Source of the DNA: JAWXBR01 sp034440235
GTDB lineage: Bacteria > Bacteroidota > Ignavibacteria > Kapaibacteriales > Kapaibacteriaceae
Length of the DNA: 40,448 nucleotides
Direction of reading: 5' to 3'
Assembly: GCA_034440235.1 (NCBI GenBank)
Contig: JAWXBR010000064.1
Location: 1 to 40,448 of the forward strand
The translations under genes were made by a program, and so were the position numbers. Positions 18,711 to 28,400 of the stretch are shown here, piece by piece (positions within the stretch are counted from its first letter, which is position 1; each line of letters starts with the position of its first letter). A model generated the notes under the pieces. The model searched no databases. It saw nothing but the letters and a program-made list of their open reading frames with translations, and was not told where the DNA came from.

Positions 18711-20146
18711 TGAAACAGCTTCTCCTTGTCTCCGTTTTCTTGATGTCTGCTATAGCGCCAATGTGGTTATTCGCAAACGAACACACATTCCCTTTCGAAC
18801 CGGTGCACAATGGACGTGAGTATCCGATGCTTGTGAAAGGGGCAAAGGGGGCTCTCGTGTGTACATATTCGAGTCGATTGTCACCGTCCGGACATAAGGT
18901 TAGGCTCGCAATTTCAGAGGATGAAGGCCAAACCTGGCGTCACATCGACAGCATAGCGAAGCTTCGCGCATCTATGTTTGGGTTGCAGCGGAGGCCGACA
19001 ACAGTTCAGACATCCAATGGCACACTTGTGTGCACCTATGAAGACTCGAAAACCTCGGGTGAAATGCCCAAGGTATATATGACTCGAAGCACCGACAATG
19101 GCGTAACGTGGACGGCGGCAGTTGCAATCTATTCTGGACCTCAAGCTCCAATGCAGGACTTTTCATCTATGGCAGCCGGCACAGATGGCAACCTTGTTGT
19201 GGTATCGGTCTCGAGTGACGCTACAGAGTCTGGCACGCATATTTTTCTTGTGCGTTCCACAGACCATGGTGCAAACTGGTCGTCACCTATAAGAGTAAAT
19301 CGCAAAGGCTGGATTGGCAAAGCATGTGAGTGCTGCATGACGTCTGTTGCCATTGCTGAGGACGGCACCGTAGGCGTTGCTTTTCGTGCAAATCGCAGCA
19401 ACATACGTGACGTACATGCAGCGTTCTCAACGGACGGTGGACTAACGTTTGCCGATCCGGTACGCATTCAGGATATGCCATGGACCGTTGATGGGTGTCC
19501 CTCGACTGGTCCATCAATTGCCTTCGACGGCAACTCGAAAGCACACATTACATGGCGCGACTTCCGCGATGGCGCGACGCAGGCCGTGGTCTGGTATGCA
19601 TCTATACTATCAACCGGAACAACCACACCACAGAATGTCGATCTCAGCTCGCTCGCTGCTTCGGACTCAGACTACCCTGCGTTAACAGTTTCTTCCGATG
19701 GCCAGTCTATAACGGTAATCCACGAAAGCACAAATGGATTGCGGGCGGCGGTTTCTGCAGATGGTGGTAACACGTTTACGTCGCGCGTAGTCGACGAACT
19801 CGTCAAACAGAACTCAAGTGTTCATGGCGTTACACTAGACGACGGTCGTGTTGTGCTTGCATGGATGGCAGGCCGAGATGGTTCCTTTGACGTTGCTTTT
19901 TCAGGCCTGTTAACGTCTACTGTTCTTCAAGACCCTTTTCAGCCCCCTACTCCGAAGCATGTTGTCGGATGGCTGCCGATTCAGGAAAATGATGATGTAA
20001 TGGCTTACGATTTAAGTGGTCGGCAGATTGGTGTGATTATAGACTCATTCGGACGAAAACGTGCGCGACCAGACTGCAGAGGTGCTGCAATCATGGCTAT
20101 CGTTTCTTCTAACCATCAACATTTTCACCTAGTAATTCCAGAATAA
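18710..20146 (+). CDS. CECC-motif BNR/Asp-box propeller protein, copper-associated
   Basis: 478 residues with a signal peptide (to about residue 22). Four Asp boxes (S-x-D-x-G-x-T/N-W/F) lie at 69-76, 127-134, 183-190 and 240-247, so a beta-propeller of the sialidase fold is expected. It lacks a sialidase FRIP motif, so sialidase activity should not be assumed. It carries CECC at 206-209 and GCPSTGP at 262-268, both kept in the paralogue at 32051-33460 with the same 57-residue spacing. The end (MAYDLSGRQIGVII and what follows) looks like a degenerate T9SS tail. The gene overlaps the oxidase gene by one base and is 3 bases from the MbnP-like gene. The cysteines suggest metal binding; this is inference. 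Confidence 0.8.
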   Translation: MKQLLLVSVFLMSAIAPMWLFANEHTFPFEPVHNGREYPMLVKGAKGALVCTYSSRLSPSGHKVRLAISEDEGQTWRHIDSIAKLRASMFGLQRRPTTVQTSNGTLVCTYEDSKTSGEMPKVYMTRSTDNGVTWTAAVAIYSGPQAPMQDFSSMAAGTDGNLVVVSVSSDATESGTHIFLVRSTDHGANWSSPIRVNRKGWIGKACECCMTSVAIAEDGTVGVAFRANRSNIRDVHAAFSTDGGLTFADPVRIQDMPWTVDGCPSTGPSIAFDGNSKAHITWRDFRDGATQAVVWYASILSTGTTTPQNVDLSSLAASDSDYPALTVSSDGQSITVIHESTNGLRAAVSADGGNTFTSRVVDELVKQNSSVHGVTLDDGRVVLAWMAGRDGSFDVAFSGLLTSTVLQDPFQPPTPKHVVGWLPIQENDDVMAYDLSGRQIGVIIDSFGRKRARPDCRGAAIMAIVSSNHQHFHLVIPE

Positions 20147-20149
20147 CTT

Positions 20150-21124
20150 ATGAAGTCTCTCATCCTTGCCACTCTCTTGCTAGTTATTCATACGGCGACG
20201 TTTGCACAAGAGCGCAATGTCGTCTTGGTAATGAATCAAACTATAAATGGAAGTCCCTTTGCACTGAATTCTCCGCAAGAGTCAGGCACTGCAGGCCAGA
20301 TGTTCAAACTCACACGTCTCGAATATTATGTGTCGGGCATTCAGATTGTGCACGATGGTGGTCAGATAAAGTCGATATCCGATCTCTATCTGCTGGTACA
20401 TCCGTCGACCAACAACCGGTTTAACCTAGGGATGCACATGGTTAATCAAATCGAGGGTATCCGATTTAGTATCGGCGTAGACCCAGGGCGTAATCACGCC
20501 GATCCTGCAACGTACCCGGCGTCACACCCACTTGCTTTAAAAAACCCAAGCATGCACTGGGGATGGGCTGCTGGTTACAGATTTATCGCGCTTGAAGGTT
20601 TTTCCGGCCCTTCTGCAAACATGCTTACAACAAATTTTCAAATTCATGCACTGGGTGATGAATTATACAAACCAGTTCAAATAACCACACCGGCAGTTGT
20701 GCAAGAAAGTGAGCTCGTAATTACCATCCAAGCGGATTACAAAAAGGCGCTTCAAGGAATTGATATTTCTCAAGGACCAATCAATCATAGCGGAGAGGGC
20801 GAAGCTCTAGTGTTGATGCAAAATTTCGGTGCCCTTGTCTTCACCGCAGGTGCGACATCAGGTATACAGTCTGAAGTGCCAAGCAAGGAAGAACTAATAC
20901 ATGCATATCCAAATCCTTCCATCGATCTGGTTACGATTCAGTCGTCGTTTCCTAACAACACTCCCGTTGTTCTAACAGATATGCTTGGTCGCACCGCCGC
21001 AACCACTGTACTTGAAAATGGCATTGCAAGATTTACACTCTCAGGCTTTCCTGCTGGATTGTATGCCGCAACTGCTACGGATGGCACGACCTACCAGAGC
21101 GTATGTATTAGCCTCGCACGCTAG
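20150..21124 (+). CDS. MbnP-like copper-binding protein with T9SS tail
   Basis: 324 residues, signal peptide MKSLILATLLLVIHTATFAQ. The body matches the MbnP family pattern: LTRLEYYVSGI near 55, HADP at 116-119, and the signature SMHWGWAAGYRF at 134-145. In methanotrophs MbnP and the related CorA bind copper, using a tryptophan oxidised to kynurenine by the di-haem partner MbnH. Trp137 and Trp139 lie in the conserved segment here. No CxxCH protein is in the window, so no MbnH is nearby. From residue 252 (AYPNPS) there is a T9SS type A sorting domain ending LAR, which predicts surface placement. It is the third gene of the oxidase/CECC/MbnP operon, 3 bases after the previous stop. Confidence 0.85.
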   Translation: MKSLILATLLLVIHTATFAQERNVVLVMNQTINGSPFALNSPQESGTAGQMFKLTRLEYYVSGIQIVHDGGQIKSISDLYLLVHPSTNNRFNLGMHMVNQIEGIRFSIGVDPGRNHADPATYPASHPLALKNPSMHWGWAAGYRFIALEGFSGPSANMLTTNFQIHALGDELYKPVQITTPAVVQESELVITIQADYKKALQGIDISQGPINHSGEGEALVLMQNFGALVFTAGATSGIQSEVPSKEELIHAYPNPSIDLVTIQSSFPNNTPVVLTDMLGRTAATTVLENGIARFTLSGFPAGLYAATATDGTTYQSVCISLAR

Positions 21125-21218
21125 TTCGTTTGCATCGCGATGGCACCGTGCCACTGACGTGGAACCAAAGCGTTACCGTGACGTCGGGTGGACCTGATAA
21201 TCTTACAAGAGATTAGCT

Positions 21219-21258
21219 CTATACTGTAATGCCCTCCATCGAGGATGACGTAGGTTGC
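21219..21258 (+). promoter_or_regulatory. Promoter and shared copper-gene motif, site 1
   Basis: TATACT (21220-21225) resembles a -10 box. CTGTAATGC (21224-21232) and CGTAGGTTGC (21249-21258) follow. The same two blocks, with nearly the same spacing, occur before copA, and a variant occurs before the HMA-AraC gene. Here the second block ends 49 bases before the HMBD gene start. It may be an operator for the HMA-AraC regulator, or part of an RNA leader. Confidence 0.5.
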
Positions 21259-21307
21259 GGCGCCTAAAACGCAAAAGTTGTTTTCACACCATCGAGAAGA
21301 TCCTCAC

Positions 21308-22327
21308 ATGCATCGTTTCCTCTTAATAATTTTTACTGTGTTAGCTGTTAGCCTCGTCGGCTGTGCGAAGTCAGAAACAGAAACAGCTAAAGCTTCCGGC
21401 GAACTATCCGAAGACCATGCGCACGATGCGAGTCACGCTCATTATACGTGCCCAATGCATCCCGAAGTCGTAAGTGATAAGCCGGGAATTTGCCCTAAGT
21501 GCAAAATGGATTTGGAACTAGTAGACGAGTCTGTGCACAATGGCCTGCATGATGCGACGAAATTCAAGATGGACTTCGTAACACTGCCATCGACGGTAGC
21601 GCCAACGCAACCTGTAGTGTTAAGATTTACACCTAAAAATGCAGCTGATAACACTTCACTAAAGAACCTGAAAATCGTGCATGAGATGCCGATGCACCTT
21701 CTTATGGTGTCACATGACCTTTCATGGTTTGCGCACGAACACCCAGAAGCAAAACCCGACGGTTCGTACGAACTTGCTTTTCGGTTCCCAAAGGCAGACA
21801 AGTACCACTTGTATGCAGACATTACACCAGCGGATGCCTCGCACAACCAAGTGTTCAAGCTAGAGAAGACGGTTGGCCAGGCTTCATCTGTTGAACCGAA
21901 CCTCACACCAAACGTACGTTTTAGCGGTGATGGTTACGAATACGAACTACGAAGTGAACCGACTGCGTTAACCGCAGGTAAGTCTGCGACGCTTACGATT
22001 GTTATCAGTAAGGGGCGCAAAGGTGTCACGAACATCGAAAACTACCTTGGTGCATTAGGACACATGGTCATTATTAGCGAAGACCGTGAAGATTTTCTTC
22101 ATGCTCACCCTGAAGATCATGCACATACAACAGCAGAGATGAAAGACCCTTCGCATTCCCACAGCGGCTCGGGATCGCACGGGGCGATGTCTCACGAAGG
22201 CAAGGCCAACGGACCTAATGTCAGCTTCATGACGTTGTTCCCAAAATCTGGGAAATACAAGGTTTGGGCGCAGTTCAATATTGACGGCAAAGTGCGTACC
22301 GCGCAGTTTGTTGTCAGTGTAGGCTGA
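21308..22327 (+). CDS. Heavy-metal-binding-domain lipoprotein of copper island
   Basis: 339 residues from ATG 21308; a TTG at 21278 in the same frame would put extra residues before the signal peptide and is rejected. The lipobox is LVGC (Cys19). A His-rich spacer (DHAHDASHAH) leads to the heavy-metal binding domain with TCPMHPEV and CPKCKMDLE (about 47-70), the module often found at the front of CusB-type adaptors. Two related beta-domains follow: one with HEMPMHLLMVSHDLSWFAHEHPE, the other with LGALGHMVIISED, FLHAHPEDHAH and an HSHSGSGSHG run. The many Met and His fit copper binding in the periplasm. It probably passes or buffers copper for the efflux pump encoded next; no enzymatic role is seen. 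Its last codons begin a 27-base tandem array. Confidence 0.85.
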   Translation: MHRFLLIIFTVLAVSLVGCAKSETETAKASGELSEDHAHDASHAHYTCPMHPEVVSDKPGICPKCKMDLELVDESVHNGLHDATKFKMDFVTLPSTVAPTQPVVLRFTPKNAADNTSLKNLKIVHEMPMHLLMVSHDLSWFAHEHPEAKPDGSYELAFRFPKADKYHLYADITPADASHNQVFKLEKTVGQASSVEPNLTPNVRFSGDGYEYELRSEPTALTAGKSATLTIVISKGRKGVTNIENYLGALGHMVIISEDREDFLHAHPEDHAHTTAEMKDPSHSHSGSGSHGAMSHEGKANGPNVSFMTLFPKSGKYKVWAQFNIDGKVRTAQFVVSVG

Positions 22328-22408
22328 GCTCAGCTTGTTGTCAGTGTAGGCTGATCTCAGCTTTTTGTCAGTGTAGGCTGATCTCAGTTTGTTGTTAGTG
22401 TGGGTTGA
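22304..22408 (+). repeat. 27-base tandem repeat across the 3' end of the HMBD gene
   Basis: Units start at 22311, 22338, 22365 and 22392 (the last partial), exactly 27 bases apart and differing at about two positions each. The first unit is the coding end of the HMBD gene (codons for VVSVG and the stop), and the later copies are non-coding. Each unit holds a palindrome: perfect GCTGAGCTCAGC at 22323-22334, near-perfect in later copies, with a T-run at 22362-22366. This could form a series of hairpins that attenuates transcription into the efflux genes. Confidence 0.85.
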
Positions 22409-22449
22409 ACCTTACACGCGTCAGTTTTGATGTCAACCTAGGCTCTTTC

Positions 22450-23739
22450 ATGTATCGTTCGGTCGCTTGCATTCTTCTTATTCTATCGGCCATATGCGCT
22501 CACGGACAGAGTCAGCGAATGGTGGGTGTTGACGAGGTGATTGCATTGGCGCGCGCTAAAGCGCCTGATAAACTGCGGGCCGAGGCGTTGGCCATGCAAG
22601 CTTCGCGATGGCAACAATCGAGCTCTGCAATCTTTCCGTCGCGTCCACAGATTAGCCTCGACTACGATACTGAACGACCGTTCGGTACGAACGATTATCA
22701 GTTCTCGGTTGGGCTCTCTCAGGAATTGTCTCTTTGGGGCGCTAGATCGCGTTCGCGCACTGTTGCGGAGAGCTTTGCAAAAGCAGCGGACGCAGCACAG
22801 GCTTCTGTAATAACACGCATCGATCTAACAACACGACTCTTGTACAACAAGGCATGGTCTCTCTCTCAGCAGGTTGCACTCGCCGATAAACTTGTTTTAT
22901 CGTCAACGAACCTAGTAGAAGCATCACGACGTCGACTTGATGCTGGCGACATGTCGCTGCTCGAACGAAACATCATTGTGCTGGCAGCAAACAGACAGCG
23001 CATAGAACTCGAACGTGTGAATTCAAAATATGCGCAGGCCATCGGTGAACTTGAGGCGTTAACTGGACTGGATTTGCAGAACTCTACGCTTACTGCGGAT
23101 ACCACGTCGATTGTGTCGTCACCGCTAGATGCTACTGTTGATTACTATCTGCTGTCGCCGGACTGGGTACGTCTCGGCAATGATATACGCATTGCAGAAG
23201 CACAGCTCGAGCTAGCTAGAGTTAGCGTCTTGCCGAATCCTACAATCGGTCTTGCGTACTCGCAGGATCGGCTCTCAATTGAGGGAAGCGAAATTCAATA
23301 CTCTGGTTCCGCAGGGCCGTCGATACGTAACATTGAATCGTTTGGCAATAGCGTAGGGCTGCAGCTTACTATCGCACTTCCAATTGCCATTCCGGGTATT
23401 TGGCAACCAAACATGACGTCGATCGCCCAGCGTGAGGCGACGCTGCTTGAATTGCAGGCTAACCAAATACAGCTAAAAATTGAACTTGCAGGCAAAATGG
23501 CACGGCTCTCGTCTCAGATCGCGCGCATTCAACGGGCGCTTCGGGTCTATCAAGAGTCGCTCGTCTTAATTGAGCAAAATGATGAACTGTTGTCTAAAGG
23601 GTACGAAGGCGGCGAGCTTAGTGTGACGGAACTACTTGTAGGTAGACAGCAATTAGCCGATATGCAATCTGGACAGCTCGACCTAATCCGCGAGTTTAGA
23701 GATGCAGAGATATTTCTACGGAGCTTGACAACCAGATGA
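22450..23739 (+). CDS. CusC/TolC-type outer-membrane efflux protein
   Basis: 429 residues from ATG 22450, which gives a clean signal peptide (MYRSVACILLILSAICAHGQ). A TTG at 22405 in the same frame lies inside the tandem repeat and is rejected. The protein has the outer-membrane efflux protein layout: two long alpha-helical hairpins (for example residues about 45-65, 95-150 and 310-400, with LELQANQIQLKIELAGKMARLSSQ type heptads) separated by barrel strands such as PQISLDYDTERPF and NPTIGLAYSQDRLS. It forms the outer-membrane exit duct for the RND pump. Its TGA overlaps the ATG of the adaptor gene (ATGA at 23736-23739). Confidence 0.9.
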   Translation: MYRSVACILLILSAICAHGQSQRMVGVDEVIALARAKAPDKLRAEALAMQASRWQQSSSAIFPSRPQISLDYDTERPFGTNDYQFSVGLSQELSLWGARSRSRTVAESFAKAADAAQASVITRIDLTTRLLYNKAWSLSQQVALADKLVLSSTNLVEASRRRLDAGDMSLLERNIIVLAANRQRIELERVNSKYAQAIGELEALTGLDLQNSTLTADTTSIVSSPLDATVDYYLLSPDWVRLGNDIRIAEAQLELARVSVLPNPTIGLAYSQDRLSIEGSEIQYSGSAGPSIRNIESFGNSVGLQLTIALPIAIPGIWQPNMTSIAQREATLLELQANQIQLKIELAGKMARLSSQIARIQRALRVYQESLVLIEQNDELLSKGYEGGELSVTELLVGRQQLADMQSGQLDLIREFRDAEIFLRSLTTR

Positions 23740-25433
23740 AGCACATCACTCTTGTTCTAGCGGGCTTACTGATTTGCGTGCGTGTCGTTGCCCATGGCGG
23801 CGAAGATCACAGCAAACCTTCAGCAACACCAACAACCTCGATTGGTGGATCGGTTCTTAAAGTTGTTTCGTATCCCGGCAATCTTGAAGTGCTCGTTAAA
23901 TATCCTGCACCAAAGCTCAATGAATCGGTAACAGCGCGAATCTTTTTTGCGGATTACGCAAGCAATCATCCTGTTAATCCTGATGTAATAGAACTATCGT
24001 TTCCTGAGTTAGCAGGCGCAAGCATTGCGAAGCAACCTATAAAGCTTAGCGATGGTGTGTATGAATTTGCTGTGTTGTTTTCTCGTGATACCAGTTACAC
24101 AGCGGTATTAAAGGTCAAGGTCGATAGCACCGAACTCCTAACAACGTTGTCCCCTTTTTATGCTGGTTCGTCTGCCGATCGGCAGTTGCTCGGTACATCA
24201 ACCGAAACCGTCAAGTCTGCCGAGTCGATTTCATTAACAACGTGGTTGTTGGTGGCACTCTTTGTAAGTCTCGCACTTGTTGCGTTTTGGCTAATTCGTA
24301 AGCGTAAGCGGCATGTAAACGTGGCAATGCTTGCTGTGGTTACCACTATATCGGTAGTTGGAATTTTGGCACACGGAGGCGAAGATCATTCTGCTCCAAA
24401 CACTTCGGGCACGGTAGCAGCCGATGCAACCTCTGTCGGACACGTAGTCATATCGAAAGAATCGCAGTTTGCTCTCGGCATGCTCACTGAGCGTATCGCC
24501 GAAAAGACCCTTTCGCAGACCCGTCGCGTAACAGGTAAGATCGTTGCATCACCTAATGCGCGTGCTGAAGTGTTCGCCCCACAGCCAGGAAGAATTGTTT
24601 CGAAACGTGCTTGGAAAATCGGCGACCGAGTAACGCAAGGACAAATGTTATTCGCAGTTGAGCAGACGTTGACAGGGTCTGAACGGCTAGATCTAGAGCG
24701 CGCGTTGATCGAGGCCGACCGCGAGCTCGATGATGCAACTCGAGACTATAACCGCAAAGTATCGTTAGAAGGTGTGGTTGCGAAGAAAGAGATTGAGTCT
24801 GCGAAGGTTCGAATGGAAAGTGCGAACCAACGTCAAACAGCCTTGAAGCGTGGCCTATCGCAAGGTACAAGGCCAATTCCCGTTACAGCGCCAATAACAG
24901 GTACGATTGCAAACTCAGACCTTACGAATGGTGAGTATGTAGAGGTAAGCAGACAATTACTTGAAATTGTTAATACCTCGACTGTTTGGATAGAGGCACA
25001 ACTGTTTGAAGGCGACTTGGCCTTGCTTCCAAAGGGTGCGGTCGCAATAATCACGAGTCCGTCGTCTTCTGAAACATATTCTGCCACGCTAATTGCGGTA
25101 AGTGACGTAATCGACCCAACGAGCCGGACTGCTGCCGTGATCTTTGCGTTAAAGAATCCTAAGGGTACCCTGAGAATTAACTCAAGCGCGGAACTACAGA
25201 TTGGCTTGGGCGAAGACATCACTGCCATAGCGGTGCCTAAGGATGCCGTTGTTGAATCGGGTTCGAATTCTTTTGTGATTGTTCATCGGTCACCAGAAGA
25301 GTTCGAGCCAGTTAGAATCACAAAAGGCACGGGATCGGGTCGTACACATGTGCAGGTGGTTGCTGGCGTAAAGACTGGCGACAAAGTTGTCATAACGGGC
25401 CTGACGCACTTTAGAACTGCTCTGCCACAGTAA
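23736..25433 (+). CDS. CusB/CzcB-type adaptor with fused N-terminal membrane domain
   Basis: 565 residues. The C-terminal part (about 230-565) is an RND periplasmic adaptor: SKESQFALGMLTERI, barrel-sandwich halves (EVFAPQPGRIVSKRAWKIGD and PVTAPITGTIANSDL), a coiled-coil hairpin (about 310-375), and a beta-barrel with AIAVPKDAVVESG. In front is an unusual 190-residue extension: a signal peptide, AHGGEDHS at 19-26, a periplasmic beta-domain, a membrane span at 168-187, a basic RKRKRH, then a second hydrophobic stretch (193-212) and again AHGGEDHS at 212-219. It looks like two secreted proteins fused head to tail, the second still carrying its own signal-like start. It works between the CusA-type pump and the TolC-type duct. 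Confidence 0.9.
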   Translation: MKHITLVLAGLLICVRVVAHGGEDHSKPSATPTTSIGGSVLKVVSYPGNLEVLVKYPAPKLNESVTARIFFADYASNHPVNPDVIELSFPELAGASIAKQPIKLSDGVYEFAVLFSRDTSYTAVLKVKVDSTELLTTLSPFYAGSSADRQLLGTSTETVKSAESISLTTWLLVALFVSLALVAFWLIRKRKRHVNVAMLAVVTTISVVGILAHGGEDHSAPNTSGTVAADATSVGHVVISKESQFALGMLTERIAEKTLSQTRRVTGKIVASPNARAEVFAPQPGRIVSKRAWKIGDRVTQGQMLFAVEQTLTGSERLDLERALIEADRELDDATRDYNRKVSLEGVVAKKEIESAKVRMESANQRQTALKRGLSQGTRPIPVTAPITGTIANSDLTNGEYVEVSRQLLEIVNTSTVWIEAQLFEGDLALLPKGAVAIITSPSSSETYSATLIAVSDVIDPTSRTAAVIFALKNPKGTLRINSSAELQIGLGEDITAIAVPKDAVVESGSNSFVIVHRSPEEFEPVRITKGTGSGRTHVQVVAGVKTGDKVVITGLTHFRTALPQ

Positions 25434-25493
25434 TCACACGCGATTCACTTACTCATCACCGACTAGTCAATTTATAGCGAGACGTGCACAAGA

Positions 25494-28400
25494 ATGTTTG
25501 ACCGCATCATAGCGTTTTCGCTAAACAACAGACTGCTTGTGGTATGCGCTGCAGGCCTCTTGTTGGTGTACGGTACGTATGTACTTGTAAATCTGCCTGT
25601 TGATGTACTTCCCGATTTAAATCGTCCGACAGTAACGATCATGACTGAAGCAGAGGGCCTAGCTCCTGAAGAAGTCGAGGCGTTGATCACACTTCCACTC
25701 GAGACTGCAATGAACGGCGCACCGGGAGTGGAGCGCGTGCGGTCGGTGTCAGGAATCGGCCTTTCTATTGTCTATGTCGAGTTTGGTTGGAAGACAGACG
25801 TATACCTTAACCGACAACTTATTACTGAGCGGCTTCAGACAACGTCAGCGAGACTTCCCCAAGGAGTTACTCCCGTGCTTGGTCCGATCTCTTCTGTCAT
25901 GGGACAGATTATGATGATTGGGTTGACGTCGGATAAACAAACCCCGATGGATGTGCGCACGTATGCTGATTTTACCATTCGAAGGCGGCTGCTAGCTATT
26001 CCAGGTGTCGCCCAGGTTATAGCGATCGGTGGTGGTGTAAAACAGTATCAGATATTCTTGAATAACTCGGCGCTAATGTCCTTCGGTGTTGGTGCGGGGG
26101 ATGTTGAAACGGCACTGCAGCAGTCGACACGTAATACTACTGGTGGCTACGTCGAGGCACGCGGAGAAGAATATCTCGTGCGAAATATTGCTGCTACAGC
26201 ATCCTTAGAAGACATTGCAAATACGGTTGTCAAAGCATTGCCTGGACAACGTCCGGTACTCGTTCGCGACGTCGCACGTGTGCAGTTTGGTTCACAAGTC
26301 AAGCGAGGTGATGCAAGCCTTAACGGCGAACCAGCTGTTATCATGTCAATAGAAAAACAACCGGGTGCAAACACGCTTGATCTAACAGCCAAGATCGAAC
26401 AGGTTCTCGATGAATTAAAGCCGTCGCTGCCTGAAGGCATGACCGTCAATCGCGAGGTCTTTCAGCAGGCACATTTCATATCTGCTGCGATTACGAATGT
26501 CGAAGAGGCTCTGCGCGATGGCTCTATTCTCGTTGCCCTCGTGTTATTTCTTTTCCTCTTGAACTTTCGCACAACGGTCATCACACTTACGGCCATACCC
26601 TTGTCAATCGTCGTTACGGCTATCGTGTTCAGCCTTTTTGGTATTACAATCAACACGATGACGTTAGGTGGCCTTGCGGTAGCAATCGGAGAGTTGGTCG
26701 ACGACGCAATTGTCGACGTTGAGAATGTTTTCCGTCGTTTGCGCGAAAACGCACAAAGCGGCACACCGTTGCCGACGTTAACCGTTGTCTATCGAGCATC
26801 GAAAGAGGTTCGGAATTCGATTGTCTACGCAACTGTTCTTGTTGTTCTTGTTTTCCTGCCATTGTTTGCAATGCAAGGCATTGAGGGACGCATTTTCGCT
26901 CCGCTCGGAATTGCATACATAACAAGTATCTTGGCAAGTTTGGTTGTCTCGCTCACCGTTACTCCAGTGCTTGCTTCGTACTTGTTGGGCAAGAGCGTAA
27001 CACAAGAGAAAAAAGAGAGCAGGTTTGTTTTATGGCTGAAGCGTCAGAACCGAAAGCTCCTTGAGAGAAATCTGAACAACCCCAAACCAATTTTTTGGGG
27101 CGCCGCTGTATTACTTGCTGCTTCGCTTGCTCTCGTGCCTTTTCTAGGCTCAGAGTTTCTCCCGCCGTTTAATGAAGGTAGCCTGACCATAAACGTCCTT
27201 GCGCAACCGGGCACCTCGCTCGACGAGTCGAATCGCCTTGGCACACTTATCGAGAAACAATTGCTGCAAGTACCCGAAGTTGTCACTGTTTCTAGGCGCA
27301 CAGGACGTGCCGAACTCGATGAACATGCCGAAGGTACACACTCAAGCGAAATCGATGTCGACCTCAAAGATTCCGACCGCGACCGCACAGAAGTCTTGCG
27401 CGCAATCCGCGAACGACTCGATCTATTCCCTGGCTTGGGCATCAACATCGGTCAACCCATCTCACACCGACTCGATCACCTCTTAAGTGGCGTTAGAGCG
27501 CAGATCGCCGTAAAGCTATTCGGAAACGACATCAATGTGCTACGCACACAGGCCGAAGAAATTCGTCGAGTAATGCAAGGGGCAGAAGGGGCTGTTGATG
27601 TCTCGGTGGAAAAGCAGACGCTTATTCCGCAGATACCGATTCGTATTGATCGATTGCGCGCAGCGCAATACGGACTCACCCCTGGGTACGTAGCAGAGTA
27701 TCTTGAAGTGCTGTTGAATGGTAAGGTAGTAAACCAAGTGCTCGATGGACAGCAGACCTATGCAGTTTTACTCCGTGGCGACACAACGCTTCGAGGCTCT
27801 CCTGAGTTGATGCGCGATCTCTTTATTCAATCGCCCAGTGGTGTGAGCGTACCGCTTCGCGAAATAGCAATTGTCGAAACCGGACAAGGTCCGAACGCAA
27901 TAAATCACGAAAACTCGCAAAGAAGAATTGTCATTCAGGCAAACGTTGCCGACCGATCACTAGGCGACGTAGTATCTGAGATGCAAAAGTCTATCGCTGA
28001 AAAAGTAAAGCTGCCAGAAGGTTATTACGTCACGTTCGGCGGACAGTTCGAATCGCAGCGCGATGCAAGCAAACTCATTGGCATCCTGAGCATTTTCTCT
28101 GTCTGTGCAATGTTCCTGGTACTCTACACTCACTTCAAATCGACTGCACTTGCTCTACAGATCTTACTAAACATTCCGTTGGCCTTGATTGGATCGATCA
28201 TTGCAATTTCCATTACCGATCGCACAATTTCAGTGGCTAGCCTTGTCGGGTTCATAACCCTTACTGGTATCGCTTCACGAAATGGCATCATGATGATTTC
28301 GCACTATCTGCATCTCGTGAAGGAAGAAGGTCACGCCTTTAATAAAGAAATGATCATCAAGGGTTCTCTTGAACGACTCGTTCCCGTGCTAATGACGGCT

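Noticed and set aside
18710..20146. Sialidase / exo-alpha-sialidase annotation for the two Asp-box proteins
   Set aside because: Only the propeller fold marks (Asp boxes) are present. The FRIP motif and the catalytic arrangement of sialidases are not seen, and the context is copper.
22405..22449. TTG start for the CusC-like gene
   Set aside because: It lies inside the tandem repeat and would put 15 unrelated residues before a perfect signal peptide.
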